Of a stretch of DNA of 64,000 nucleotides, positions 8,708-17,148 are shown in pieces (within the stretch, counting starts at the first letter, position 1; every line of letters begins with the position of its first letter). A program made the position numbers and the translations under genes. The notes under the pieces are model-generated. The model was not told the DNA's origin. It saw nothing but the letters and a program-made list of their open reading frames with translations, and made no database searches. The stretch comes from Nocardioides daphniae (GTDB lineage: Bacteria; Actinomycetota; Actinomycetes; Propionibacteriales; Nocardioidaceae), in assembly GCF_004777465.1 (NCBI RefSeq), contig NZ_CP038462.1, positions 1,798,001 to 1,862,000 of the forward strand. Reading direction: 5' to 3'.

Positions 8708-8766
8708 CGTCCCGCGCGAGCGAGACTGGTGCAGGAGTGGCGGCGCGAGCAGGGAGAATGTCTCCC

Positions 8767-9998
8767 ATGAACGCCGCCGCTCCGTACCCCACCGGCCTGC
8801 GCCTGCACGGTCGACGCGTCGTCGTCGTCGGGGGCGGCCACGTCGCCCAGCGGCGCATCCCGGCCCTGATCGACGCCGGCGCCGACGTGCTGGTCGTGGC
8901 TCCCGTGGTGACTCCCGCGATCGAGGGCATGGAGCAGGAGATCACCCTCGCCCTGCGCCCCTTCGTCGAGGACGACCTGCAGGACGCCTGGTACTGCATC
9001 GCAGCCACCGACGTGCCCGAGGTCAACGCGCAGGTCGCCGCTGCCTGCGAGGCCAGGCGCATCTTCTGCGTCCGCAGCGACGACGCCACCGGCGGCACTG
9101 CCTGGACTCCTGCCGTCGGGCGACACGGCTCCGTCACCGTGGCGGTGCTGGGCAACCGCGAGCCCAAGCAGTCCGCAGCGCTGCGCGACGACATCCTGAC
9201 CGCCCTGCGCGACGGCCAGCTCACCGCCGCCGGCGCGCTGGACCGCACGCCGGGCGTCGTCATCGTGGGTGGCGGTCCGGGCGACCCGGAGCTGGTGACG
9301 GTGGCGGCTCGCCACGCGCTGGCGTCGGCCGACGTCGTCGTCGCCGACCGGCTCGCACCCCGCGCCCTGCTCGACGGCCTCGGCCCGCACGTGGAGCTGC
9401 TCGACGTCGCCAAGCTCCCGAGGGGTCGCAGTGCCCGCCAGGAGTACATCAACGAGGTGATCGTCGAGAAGGCGCTCGAGGGCAAGCGGGTCGTGCGGTT
9501 CAAGGGCGGCGACAACTTCGTCTTCGGCCGCGGCTTCGAGGAGATCCTCGCGTGCCGCGAGGCCGGCGTGCCGGTCACCGTCATCCCGGGCCTGAGCTCG
9601 TCGGTGGCGGTGCCGGGGATCGCCCAGATCCCGGTCACGCACCGCGGGGTGGCGCACGAATTCACCGTCGTCTCGGGCCACATCCCCCGGGGCACGACGA
9701 CTCCCTCGTCGAGTGGCCGGCACTGGCCCGGCTCCGGGGCACGCTGGTGCTCCTGATGGCGGTGGAGAACGCCCCGGCCATCGCCGCCACGCTCGTCGAG
9801 CACGGGCGTACGGCCGAGACCGCCGTCGCCGTGATCTGCGACGGCACGATGCCGACCGAGCGGACCGTGCTCTCGACGCTCGGGACGCTGGCCGACGACC
9901 TGGTCACCCACTCCGTGCGCCCGCCCGCGATCATCGTGGTCGGCGACGTCGTCGCCGTCGCCCACCCCGACCGCTACCTCGCCCCGACGCAGGGCTGA
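8767..9998 (+). CDS. uroporphyrinogen-III C-methyltransferase with CysG-type N-terminal domain, frameshifted
   Basis: The protein is about 410 residues. Residues 1-150 form a precorrin-2 dehydrogenase/ferrochelatase-like Rossmann domain (RVVVVGGGHVAQRR), and residues 155-410 a SumT/CobA methyltransferase domain (VVIVGGGPGDPELVTVAA, VVRFKGGDNFVFGRG, VPVTVIPGLSS). The enzyme makes precorrin-2 for siroheme and possibly cobalamin. The frame breaks at 9684-9688: adding one C to a CCCCC run joins SGHIP to PGHDDSLVEW and continues to the stop at 9998. The ATG at 8767 was preferred over 8758 because an AGGGAG site lies 10 bases before it. The N-terminal domain keeps the Gly-rich NAD motif. Confidence 0.87.
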
Positions 9999-10002
9999 GC
10001 CC

Positions 10003-10806
10003 GTGGCCACGTACATCGAGATCGAGTCGGCCGACGACCCGCGGCTCCACGACTACCGCAACCTGCGCGACGTACAGCTGCGCCAGAGCCTCGAGGCCGA
10101 GCACGGGCTCTTCCTGGCGGAGGGCGAGAAGGTCGTACGACGCGCCGTCGAGGGCGGCTTCGAACCGCGCTCGTTCCTCATGGCCCCGCGCTGGCTCGAC
10201 GGCCTGCGTGAGGTGCTGGACCGCACCGACGCCCCCTGCTACGTGCTGTCGGAGGAGCTCGCCGAGGAGGTCACCGGCTTCCACGTGCACCGCGGAGCCC
10301 TGGCCTCGCTGCACCGCCGGCCCCTGCCCAGCGTCGAGGAGGTCCTGGCCGGGGCGCGCTCGGTCCTGGTCCTGGAGGACGTCGTCGACCACACCAACGT
10401 CGGCGCGATCTTCCGGTCGGGCGCGGCCCTCGGCTTCGACGCCGTGCTGCTCTCCCCGCGGTGCGCCGACCCGCTCTACCGCCGGTCGGTGAAGGTGGCG
10501 ATGGGCAGCGTCTTCTCGGTGCAGTGGACCCGCCTGCCCGACTGGTACGACGCACTGCCGCAGCTCTCCGAGGCGGGCTTCACGACGGTCGCCCTGACGC
10601 TCGCCCCTGACGCCACGCCTGTGGAGGAGGCGGTACGCGGCGTCGACCGGCTCGCACTGGTCCTGGGGTCCGAGGGGCCCGGGATCTCGGAGCGGTGGCA
10701 GCGGGTGGCCGACAGGCGGGCCATCATTCCGATGGCGGCCGGGATCGACAGCCTCAACGTCGCCGCCGCCTCGGCGGTCGCCTGCTACGTCGCGGCGCGG
10801 CGCTGA
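10003..10806 (+). CDS. TrmH family (SpoU) RNA 2'-O-methyltransferase
   Basis: This 267-residue protein has an N-terminal substrate-binding domain (residues 1-105) and a C-terminal SPOUT methyltransferase domain. The three SPOUT motifs are visible: LEDVVDHTNVGAIFRSGA (motif 1), LVLGSEGPGISE (motif 2) and IIPMAAGIDSLNVAAASA (motif 3). Family members methylate ribose in tRNA or 23S rRNA; the target here is not clear. The GTG start at 10003 is five bases after the upstream stop, suggesting one transcript with the methyltransferase gene. It converges with def. Confidence 0.85.
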   Translation: MATYIEIESADDPRLHDYRNLRDVQLRQSLEAEHGLFLAEGEKVVRRAVEGGFEPRSFLMAPRWLDGLREVLDRTDAPCYVLSEELAEEVTGFHVHRGALASLHRRPLPSVEEVLAGARSVLVLEDVVDHTNVGAIFRSGAALGFDAVLLSPRCADPLYRRSVKVAMGSVFSVQWTRLPDWYDALPQLSEAGFTTVALTLAPDATPVEEAVRGVDRLALVLGSEGPGISERWQRVADRRAIIPMAAGIDSLNVAAASAVACYVAARR

Positions 10807-10824
10807 CCCTCGCCCCGGGCTGCG

Positions 10825-11396
10825 TCAGACGGCCGGCCAGCCCTCGGGGTACTTCTTCGCGACCTTCTCGTGGGCCTTCGTGAGCTTCTTGCGGACCTTG
10901 GTGGGCAGACGGTCACCGAAGACGGTGCCGACCGTGTGGTCGGTCTCGTGCTGCAGGCATCGGGCGAGCAGGCCGTCGCCTCGAAGTGCACCGGCTCGCC
11001 GTCGAGGCCCTGGCCGTCCACCGCGGCCCAGTCGGGGCGTGCGCACTCGGCGAACGCACCGGGGAAGGAGAGGCAGCCCTCGTCGTCGACGTCGAGGTGG
11101 CGCTGGCCGGCCTCGGGGAGGGTGAGGCGCGGGTTGCAGACGACTCCGACCGTGTGCTGCCCGGAGGCGTCGGGACAGTCGAAGACGAAGATGGAGACAT
11201 CCTCACCGATCTGGCAGCCGGCCAGGCCGACCCTTCGGCCGCGTACATCGTCGCGACCATGTCGGCGGCGAGCTCCTTGAGCGCGTCGTCGAAGACGGTC
11301 ACCGCCTGCTGGGGCCGGTGCATCACGTCGGTGCCCCAGCGGGTCATCGGGCGGACGGTGCCGCCCTGGGCGACCAGCGGAGGGGGCGACGGACAT
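10825..11396 (-). CDS. def: peptide deformylase, two frameshifts
   Basis: The enzyme removes the formyl group from nascent N-terminal methionine. The three motifs are all present but in three frames: GVGLAGCQIG (GxGxAxxQ), DEGCLSFPG (EGCLS, metal-binding Cys) and QHETDHTVG (HExxH, metal-binding). Adding one C near 11231-11233 (a G on the coding strand) and one C near 10971-10974 joins them into about 175-190 residues ending in KKYPEGWPAV. The start is uncertain: ATG at 11347 is in frame, while ATG at 11396 would need a further base change. An essential gene like this is unlikely to be decayed, so sequence error is the best explanation. Confidence 0.83.
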
Positions 11397-11421
11397 GGGG
11401 AGATCCTAGTCGGCGCAGTCG

Positions 11422-11437
11422 TGTGACCTGCGTCACT
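11422..11437 (+). promoter_or_regulatory. CRP/GlxR-like box upstream of acyl-CoA dehydrogenase gene
   Basis: TGTGA-CCTGCG-TCACT differs at one position from the CRP-family consensus TGTGA-N6-TCACA. It is centred about 53 bases before the predicted transcription start at 11483. The role is inferred. Confidence 0.4.
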
Positions 11438-11457
11438 TCGAAGCCTGTGGCGCGGTG

Positions 11458-11474
11458 TGTAACTCCGAGTTACA
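11458..11474 (+). promoter_or_regulatory. perfect 17-base palindrome, probable repressor operator
   Basis: TGTAACTCCGAGTTACA is a perfect inverted repeat around a central C. It overlaps the -10 hexamer of the acyl-CoA dehydrogenase gene, so a bound dimer would block transcription. The size and shape suit a TetR-family regulator of fatty-acid degradation; no such regulator gene lies nearby. Confidence 0.6.
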
Positions 11475-11476
11475 TT
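11471..11476 (+). promoter_or_regulatory. -10 hexamer, leaderless start of acyl-CoA dehydrogenase gene
   Basis: TACATT ends six bases before the ATG at 11483 and overlaps the palindromic operator. Confidence 0.6.
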
Positions 11477-11482
11477 TGCCGC

Positions 11483-12834
11483 ATGTTGTTCACCTCACAG
11501 CGCGGTCCGGGCGGCACCCACGGCCTGGCCTCCAACGAAACCAGGGCACCGCTGGGCTACGCGGTCGCGGTGCTGGGCAAGCTCGCCCAGAGCGACATCC
11601 TCGACCGGGTCGGGGTGCGCAAGCAGACCGAGCAGCTCGTCTTCAACGCGACCCGCAGCGGGTTCCGCACGGCGGCCGCAGCCGGTCGCGCGTTCGCCCG
11701 CCGGGGGAGCAAGAAGCCCGGCGTACGCCCCTCGACCCCCTCGGCACAGGGCGTCTTCGACCTGACTCCCACCGAGGACGAGCAGATGCTCGTCGACGTG
11801 GTGCAGGAGTTCGCCCAGGAGGTGCTCCGACCGGCGGCCTCCGTCGCCGACGACGAGTGCGCAGCCCCCGATGTCGCCCTCAAGGCCAGCGTCGAGATCG
11901 GGCTGCCGATCCTCGGGATCCCCGAGTCGCTGGGCGGCCTCAGTGAGGAGCGGTCGGCGGTGGCCGGCACCCTTGTCACCGAGGCGCTGTCGCGCGGGGA
12001 CATGGGTCTGGCTGTGGCCACGCTGGCGCCCGGCGCCGTGGCCACGGCGATCTCGCTGTGGGGCACCGACGAACAGCAGCAGACCTACCTTCCGGCCTTC
12101 ACGGGCGAGGACGTCGCCGCAGCGGCGTTGGCCTTGGCCGAGCCCAGCGTGCTCTTCGACGCGATGGCCCCGACGACCACGGCCGTGCGTTCCGGCGACG
12201 GCTACCGCCTCACCGGCGTGAAGTCCGGCGTCGTACGCGGCGCCGCGGCCGAGCTCTTCGTCGTGGGCGCGCAGCTCGACGGCCGGCCCGCACTCTTCGT
12301 GGTGCCCTCCTCGGCCACCGGCATCGAGGTGGAGGCCGACCCGTCGATGGGCGTGCGGGCCGCAGGGCTCACCCGACTCACCCTCACCGACACCCCGGCC
12401 GAGCTGCTGGGCGACACCGACGGCACTGCCTACGCAGACTGCGTACGCCTGTCGCGCCTGGCCTGGTGCGCCCTCGCGGTCGGCACCGGGCAGGCGGTCC
12501 TCGACTACGTGAGCGACTACGTGAAGACCCGTGAGGCGTTCGGCGAGCCGGTGGCGCACCGGCAGTCGGTCGCGTTCATGGTCGCCGACATCGCGATCGA
12601 GCTGCAGGCCATGCGCCTGCTGACCTGGAAGGCGGCGTCGCGCGCGGCGCAGGGCAAGAGTTCGCCCGCGAGGTCGCCCTGGCCCGCAAGCTGTGCGCCG
12701 ACAAGGGGATGAAGATCGGCCTCGACGGCGTGCAGCTGCTCGGTGGCCACGGCTTCGTCAAGGAGCACCCGGTGGAGCGGTGGTACCGCGACCTGCGGGC
12801 CGTCGGCCTGATGGAAGGAGCCGTCCTCGTCTGA
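11483..12834 (+). CDS. acyl-CoA dehydrogenase, frameshifted
   Basis: This FAD enzyme of about 450 residues catalyses the first step of fatty-acid beta-oxidation. It has an N-terminal extension of about 95 residues, then the ACAD fold: the helical domain (TPTEDEQMLVDVVQEFAQEVL), the middle beta domain (AAALALAEPSVLFDAMAP, YRLTGVKSGV) and the C-terminal domain (TREAFGEPVAHRQSVAFMVADIAIE). The frame breaks at 12656-12660, where one missing G separates AAQGK from EFAREVALARKLCADKG. The second frame ends at 12834 with the conserved GGHGFVKEHPVERWYRDLR. The middle domain lacks the usual TEPxxGSD motif (here LAEPSVLFD), so its substrate range may differ. The downstream dehydrogenase gene is 13 bases away. 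Confidence 0.85.
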
Positions 12835-12847
12835 GGGCACCACGACC

Positions 12848-14067
12848 ATGATCAACCTCGAGACTCCCCGCAAGCACCGCATGGTCATCGACCAGGCCCA
12901 CCAGGTCGCGATGAACATGCTCCGCCCGATCTCCCGGAAGTACGACCGTGCCGAGCACGCGTACCCCAAGGAGCTCGACATGCTGGCCGCCATGATCGAC
13001 GGCCTCTCCGAGTCGGGCACCGCTGAGGGCGCGGGCGCCACCGGGGCCAGCCAGCAGTCGCCCGCCAAGGAGCCGCACGACCCCACCAAGGTGCGCAACG
13101 GCGCCAACCTCGCCTCGATCCTCTCGGTCGCGGAGATGTGCTGGGGCGACACCGGCCTCCTTCTCTCGATGCCGCGCCAGGGCCTCGGCAACGCGGCCAT
13201 CGCAGCCGTGGCCAACGAGGAGCAGAAGGCGCGCTTCAAGAACGTCTGGGCCTCGATGGCCATCACCGAGCCCTCCATGGGCTCCGACTCGGCCGCGCTG
13301 ACGACCACCGCCGTCAAGGACGGCGACCACTACGTCATCAACGGCGAGAAGATCTTCGTGACCTCGGGCGAACGCTCCGACGCCGTCGTGGTGTGGGCCT
13401 CGCTCGACCGCTCGTTGGGTCGTGCCGCGATCAAGTCCTTCGTGGTCGAGAAGGGCACCCCGGGATGAAGGTGGAGCGGCTCGAGCACAAGCTCGGCATC
13501 CGTGCCTCCGACACCGCCGTGATCACCTTCACCGACTGCCGGGTGCCGGCGGAGAACTTGCTCGGCAGCCCGGAGATCGACGTCAAGGCCGGCTTCGGCG
13601 GCGCCATGGCGACCTTCGACAACACCCGGCCGCTGGTCGCGGCGATGGCGATCGGGTGCGCCCGCGCGGCGCTCGACCTCACCCGCGACCTGCTGGAGCA
13701 GGCCGGCGTGGTCGTCGACTACGACCGGCCGGCGATCGTGCAGAGCGCGGCCCGGCCACCTTCCTGGCGCTGGAGGCCGACTGGGAGGGCGCCAAGCTGC
13801 TCACCATGCAGGCCGCCTGGATGGCTGACAACCGGAAGCCCAACTCGCTCGAGGCCTCGATGTCGAAGGCGAAGGCGGGGCGGGTCGGGTCAGCGGTCAC
13901 CCTGGGCTGCGTGGAGCTCGCCGGCACCTTGGGCTACAGCGAGACCGAGCTGCTCGAGAAGTGGTCGCGCGACTCCAAGATCCTCGACATCTTCGAGGGG
14001 ACAGCAGATCCAGCAGCTCATCGTGGCGCGACGGGTCCTCGGGCTGTCGAGCGCCGAGCTCAAGTGA
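12848..14067 (+). CDS. acyl-CoA dehydrogenase, three frameshifts
   Basis: This is a second ACAD-fold flavoenzyme of about 407 residues. It keeps the flavin/substrate motif MAITEPSMGSDSA and the C-terminal IFEG...QQIQQLIVARRVLG motif typical of these enzymes. An unusual linker (residues 55-85, Gly/Ala/Lys/Glu rich) lies between the N-terminal helices. The frame breaks at 13462-13464, 13751-13755 and about 13996-14004. The first two are fixed by one G each; the third needs two bases, probably from a C run. It follows the first dehydrogenase closely, and the pair probably forms one functional unit under the operator at 11458. Its end overlaps the 3' end of galK on the other strand by eight bases. 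Confidence 0.83.
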
Positions 14068-15211
14068 GGCGCTGAGCCTGCGACAGGTCGACATGCGACG
14101 GCCCTGCTGCCCGGTGACGGGTGGCAGGGCCGCCGGCTTCCCCGGGCAGGAAGGAGGGCTCCGGGTGACCGGCAGCACGTGCAGCGGCGCTCACCCGGGC
14201 GACGACGCGGTCACGCTGGGTGGTGGGCACCAGGACGACGGCGCACCCACCGAATCCACCTCCCGTCATGCGTGCCCCCAGGGCACCGGCCGTGCGCGCG
14301 GCCTCCACCACCGCGTCGAGCTCGACGCAGCTGACCTCGTGGTCGTCGCGCAGGCTCACGTGCGAGGCCGTGAAGAGCGCTCCCACCTCCGTCCAGTCGT
14401 GGCGCTCGACGGCGGCGACCACGCGACGTACGCGGTCGTTCTCGCTGTCGACGTGGCGGCGACGGCGGGGCAACGGGTCCCGGGCCGCCACGACCTCGTC
14501 GGGGCTCAGCGCCATCGCCGCCTCAGCCTCGGCCCGCCGGCGCGCGAAGGCCCCGTCGTCGTTGGCGTGACGGACGCCGGTGTCGACGACGAGCAGCTCG
14601 ACACCGTCGCGCTCCGGACTCCAAGGCACGGGCCGTCCCGCCGGGAGGCCACCTCCCGCGAAGTCGAGCAGCAGCGCGTGAGCCGGCCGGGCCAGGAGCG
14701 AGACCGTCTGGTCCATGCCGCCGGTCGGGGCGCCCACGTGCACCTGCTCGGCCTCCAGCGCTGCGCGCAGCAGGTCGTCGGGGCTGCGCTCCGTCACCGC
14801 CGTGACCACGGCGCAGATCAGCGCGGCCGAGCTCGAGAGACCGGCCCCCACGGGCACCGATGACTCGACGTGCAGGTCGAGCCCGCCCTGCCAGCCGACC
14901 GCGCGCAGGGCGCCCACGACGTACGACGCCCACCCCCGCAGCGGGGAACCAGTGAGGTGCGACGTGTCGCCGGACCACTCGAGCGCGTCACCGCTGGTCA
15001 GGTGGACCCGGGAGTCGGTGCGTGGGGCAGCCACGACCCACGTCCTGTGCCCGAGAGCCACCGGCAGGCAGAGGCCGCCGAGGTAGTCGGTGTGCTCGCC
15101 GACCAGGTTGACCCGCCCCGGGGCGCTCGCCCGCCACGACGGCTCCCGCCCGTGCCGCTCGACGAACGCCCGCACGCTGGCAGGGAGGAGGTCGGGAGCC
15201 GGGATCAGCAC
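14060..15211 (-). CDS. galK: galactokinase
   Basis: This GHMP kinase phosphorylates D-galactose to galactose-1-phosphate. The 383 residues carry the galactokinase signature GRVNLVGEHTDYLGG near residue 32, the ATP loop VPVGAGLSSSAAL near 120 and the C-terminal GHMP motif MTGGGFGGCAVVLV near 325. The last 35 residues (Pro, Arg and Gln rich) are less typical, and a frameshift close to the end is possible. No other Leloir-pathway gene lies nearby. The GTG at 15211 is six bases after a TAGGCT hexamer. Confidence 0.9.
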   Translation of the reverse strand: MLIPAPDLLPASVRAFVERHGREPSWRASAPGRVNLVGEHTDYLGGLCLPVALGHRTWVVAAPRTDSRVHLTSGDALEWSGDTSHLTGSPLRGWASYVVGALRAVGWQGGLDLHVESSVPVGAGLSSSAALICAVVTAVTERSPDDLLRAALEAEQVHVGAPTGGMDQTVSLLARPAHALLLDFAGGGLPAGRPVPWSPERDGVELLVVDTGVRHANDDGAFARRRAEAEAAMALSPDEVVAARDPLPRRRRHVDSENDRVRRVVAAVERHDWTEVGALFTASHVSLRDDHEVSCVELDAVVEAARTAGALGARMTGGGFGGCAVVLVPTTQRDRVVARVSAAARAAGHPEPSFLPGEAGGPATRHRAAGPSHVDLSQAQRLT

Positions 15212-15217
15212 GCCGTG

Positions 15218-15223
15218 AGCCTA
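15218..15223 (-). promoter_or_regulatory. -10 hexamer, leaderless start of galK
   Basis: TAGGCT on the minus strand ends six bases before the GTG at 15211. It overlaps a TAGGCT on the plus strand: the ten bases AGCCTAGGCT at 15218-15227 are a perfect palindrome serving both directions. Confidence 0.65.
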
Positions 15224-15227
15224 GGCT
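15222..15227 (+). promoter_or_regulatory. -10 hexamer of nucleosidase gene
   Basis: TAGGCT lies 32 bases before the ATG at 15260, giving a leader of about 25 bases that contains a GGAGG ribosome-binding site at 15251-15255. Confidence 0.5.
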
Positions 15228-15259
15228 GGGCCGGTCGTCCCAGCCACCCCGGAGGCCCC

Positions 15260-15820
15260 ATGCCCACCACCCCCCGCATCCTGGTCGTCTCCGCGACGGA
15301 GGCCGAGGCGCGCTACGTGCCCGAGGACCTGCCACTGGTCATCACCGGCATCGGCAAGACGGCCGCGGCGGCGCGCACGGCCCGGGCGCTCGCCGCCTTC
15401 GAGGACGTCGACGACCTGGTCGTGGTCAACATCGGCACCGCCGGCGCCCTGCGCGACGACGTGACGGGGCTCCACGTCGTCGGACAGGTGCTCAACCACG
15501 AGATCAGTGCCGACGCCCTGGTCGCCCTCGGCTACGACCCGGAGCACCAGTTGCTGCTCGGCGAGGGCGCCAGCGTGCTCGCCTCCGGCGACGTCTTCGT
15601 CTCCGACACCGACGTGCGCACCCGGCTGGGCCTAGCGGCCCACCTCGTCGACATGGAGGGCTACGCCGTCGCCTGGACGGCGCGGGAGTTCGGCCGCGAG
15701 GCGATCCTGGTCAAGCACGTCTCCGACGCCGCCGACGACAGCGCCTGGGACTGGCCCACCGTCGTCGACCAGAGCGCCCGGGTGCTGGGGCAGTGGCTCG
15801 AGGAGTACCTCGCCCGCTGA
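15260..15820 (+). CDS. nucleosidase of the phosphorylase superfamily (MTA/SAH nucleosidase-like)
   Basis: This 186-residue protein has the purine nucleoside phosphorylase fold: VSATEAEARYVPED at the start, VVNIGTAGALRDD in the middle and VDMEGYAVAWTA near residue 130, where the Glu would bind ribose as in 5'-methylthioadenosine/S-adenosylhomocysteine nucleosidase. KHVSDAADDSAWDW resembles the catalytic Asp region. It is shorter than MtnN (about 230 residues). The start at 15260 is set by the GGAGG site four bases upstream. It is divergent from galK and converges with the LysR-domain gene. Confidence 0.75.
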   Translation: MPTTPRILVVSATEAEARYVPEDLPLVITGIGKTAAAARTARALAAFEDVDDLVVVNIGTAGALRDDVTGLHVVGQVLNHEISADALVALGYDPEHQLLLGEGASVLASGDVFVSDTDVRTRLGLAAHLVDMEGYAVAWTAREFGREAILVKHVSDAADDSAWDWPTVVDQSARVLGQWLEEYLAR

Positions 15821-15824
15821 GTGG

Positions 15825-16397
15825 TCAGCGCGAGCTGCGCGACGTACGGCCCCGCACGATCCCGACGAACGCCTGGGTGCGGTCGTCGTCGACCTCCTTG
15901 CGCCAGGCGAGCGCCATCCGCGTCGTGGGCAGGTCGGTCACCACGACGTGGGTCACGTCCTTGCGGTGGTGGAGCCGGGCCACGGACATCGGCACGACGA
16001 CCACCGCGGTGCCCGACGCCGCGACCTCGACGGCCTCCTTCACCGACATCGACGGGAAGGGCAGCTGCTCGACGCCGCTGGGCACGCCCTCGGGGACGCC
16101 GAGCGCGAACTGCTCGTCGGCCAAGTCGGCTGCGGTGAGCTCCTCGTACGCCGCCGCCGGGTGCTCCTTCGAGACCACCACCACCGGCAGCTCCTCGTAG
16201 AGCGGGATGCAGAAGAGGTCGTCGGTCTCCAGGGGGAGCCGCGCGAGGACCAGGTCGGCGCGGCCGTCGAGCAGGACCTGCCGCTGGTCGTCCTCCTCGA
16301 CGGCGACCAGCTCGAGCGGCTCGCGGAAGCGGTCCCGCCACGCCCGTGCCCACTTGTCGGGGGTGGCGCCGGGCACGAAGGCGAGTCGCATCGTCAT
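15825..16397 (-). CDS. stand-alone LysR-type substrate-binding domain protein
   Basis: The 190 residues correspond to the effector-binding domain of LysR regulators (MRLAFVPGATPDKWARAW, then DLVLARLPLETDDLFCIPLYEELPVVVV). No helix-turn-helix domain is present: the protein starts directly at the first beta strand, and no in-frame HTH lies upstream. It may bind a small molecule or act with another DNA-binding partner. The ATG at 16397 is six bases after a TAGCCT hexamer, which supports this as a true start and not a truncation. Confidence 0.75.
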   Translation of the reverse strand: MTMRLAFVPGATPDKWARAWRDRFREPLELVAVEEDDQRQVLLDGRADLVLARLPLETDDLFCIPLYEELPVVVVSKEHPAAAYEELTAADLADEQFALGVPEGVPSGVEQLPFPSMSVKEAVEVAASGTAVVVVPMSVARLHHRKDVTHVVVTDLPTTRMALAWRKEVDDDRTQAFVGIVRGRTSRSSR

Positions 16398-16403
16398 GGC
16401 GCG

Positions 16404-16409
16404 AGGCTA
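16404..16409 (-). promoter_or_regulatory. -10 hexamer, leaderless start of LysR-domain gene
   Basis: TAGCCT on the minus strand ends six bases before the ATG at 16397. Confidence 0.55.
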
Positions 16410-16469
16410 CCCATCGCGGCTGGCGCGACGCTGCCCGGTGCCGCCGGCGGCGCGGTCGCCGCGCGGGCG

Positions 16470-16826
16470 TTGCCGGCGCAACTGCAGTCGGTGGCTCCCG
16501 CCGGCCTGGGACTGATCGGGTTGCCGCGCTGGTACGGCAAACGGTTCTCCGACGGCGAGCAGGCCTGGCGCGGCGTCAACCTGCTGCGTGACGGCGGCGG
16601 TCTGGTCGAGGTCATGCCGATGGAGGTCAGCATCGGCATGTCCTACGCCGACGACCACCCGTGCGTCGCGATCACCTACCCGCCCAGCACCCGCAAGCCC
16701 TGGCCGTGGGTGCGCGACGAGGCGCGGAGGCTCGACGACGACACGCTGCTGGGGATGACGTACGTCGACGTGCCCGGCCTGCGTGCCGCGGGCGGTACGC
16801 CGTTCCTGCTGCGTCGGGCGGGCTGA
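16470..16826 (+). CDS. conserved hypothetical protein (possibly GXWXG/DUF4334-like)
   Basis: I do not recognise this protein with confidence. It is about 118 residues from a TTG at 16470 (GTG at 16491 is an alternative). It contains LIGLPRWYGKRF near the start and DDDTLLGMTYVDVPG followed by FLLRRA at the end. The W-Y-G-K-R-F and D-T-L-L-G patterns recall the GXWXG/DUF4334 proteins, a weak similarity from memory. No membrane segment is visible. It is divergent from the LysR-domain gene and converges with the small membrane protein gene. Confidence 0.5.
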   Translation: MPAQLQSVAPAGLGLIGLPRWYGKRFSDGEQAWRGVNLLRDGGGLVEVMPMEVSIGMSYADDHPCVAITYPPSTRKPWPWVRDEARRLDDDTLLGMTYVDVPGLRAAGGTPFLLRRAG

Positions 16827-16853
16827 GCCAGAACAGCCCAGGAGCGGCTCAGC
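16822..16853. terminator. bidirectional terminator hairpin between convergent small genes
   Basis: GCTGAGCC (16822-16829) pairs perfectly with GGCTCAGC (16846-16853) around a 16-base loop. The arms include the stop codons of both convergent genes. Confidence 0.5.
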
Positions 16854-17073
16854 GCTTCCTGCGTCCCCAGACCAGGAACGCCACCGGCCCGAACGGCTGC
16901 ACGAAGCAGGCCAGTGCCCACCACAGCTTGCGTCCGCGGACCTGGTCGCCGGGCCGACGGGCCAGCTCGACGAGGGCTGTGGCCGTGAGGGCCATCTCGA
17001 CGCTGCCCGCCACCAGGACGGCGGTCTGCTGGCCCGAGCTGAGGTCGTTCCACTTCCTCCTGGAGCGTGCCAT
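16849..17073 (-). CDS. small membrane protein with PLDc_N-like domain
   Basis: This is a 74-residue protein with two hydrophobic helices. The C-terminal helix and tail, KLWWALACFVQPFGPVAFLVWGRR, match the cardiolipin-synthase N-terminal (PLDc_N) module that often occurs as a free-standing small membrane protein in actinobacteria. Its function is unknown. The ATG at 17073 follows a GGAAGGA ribosome-binding site eight bases upstream. Confidence 0.72.
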   Translation of the reverse strand: MARSRRKWNDLSSGQQTAVLVAGSVEMALTATALVELARRPGDQVRGRKLWWALACFVQPFGPVAFLVWGRRKR

Positions 17074-17148
17074 GGTCGTGTTCCTTCCGGCGCGTCGGCA
17101 GGCCACGGACTCTAGTCCCGAGCCGCGCCCGCGAGGACGGGGCTCAGG

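Noticed and set aside
9684..9700. Programmed frameshift in the siroheme methyltransferase gene (and in similar broken genes)
   Set aside because: No slippery heptamer with a downstream structure is repeated among the breaks, and so many unrelated genes are affected that sequence error is far more likely.
10876..11280. Open frames on the plus strand over def
   Set aside because: They are the reverse of the deformylase coding region, whose three catalytic motifs are clear on the minus strand.
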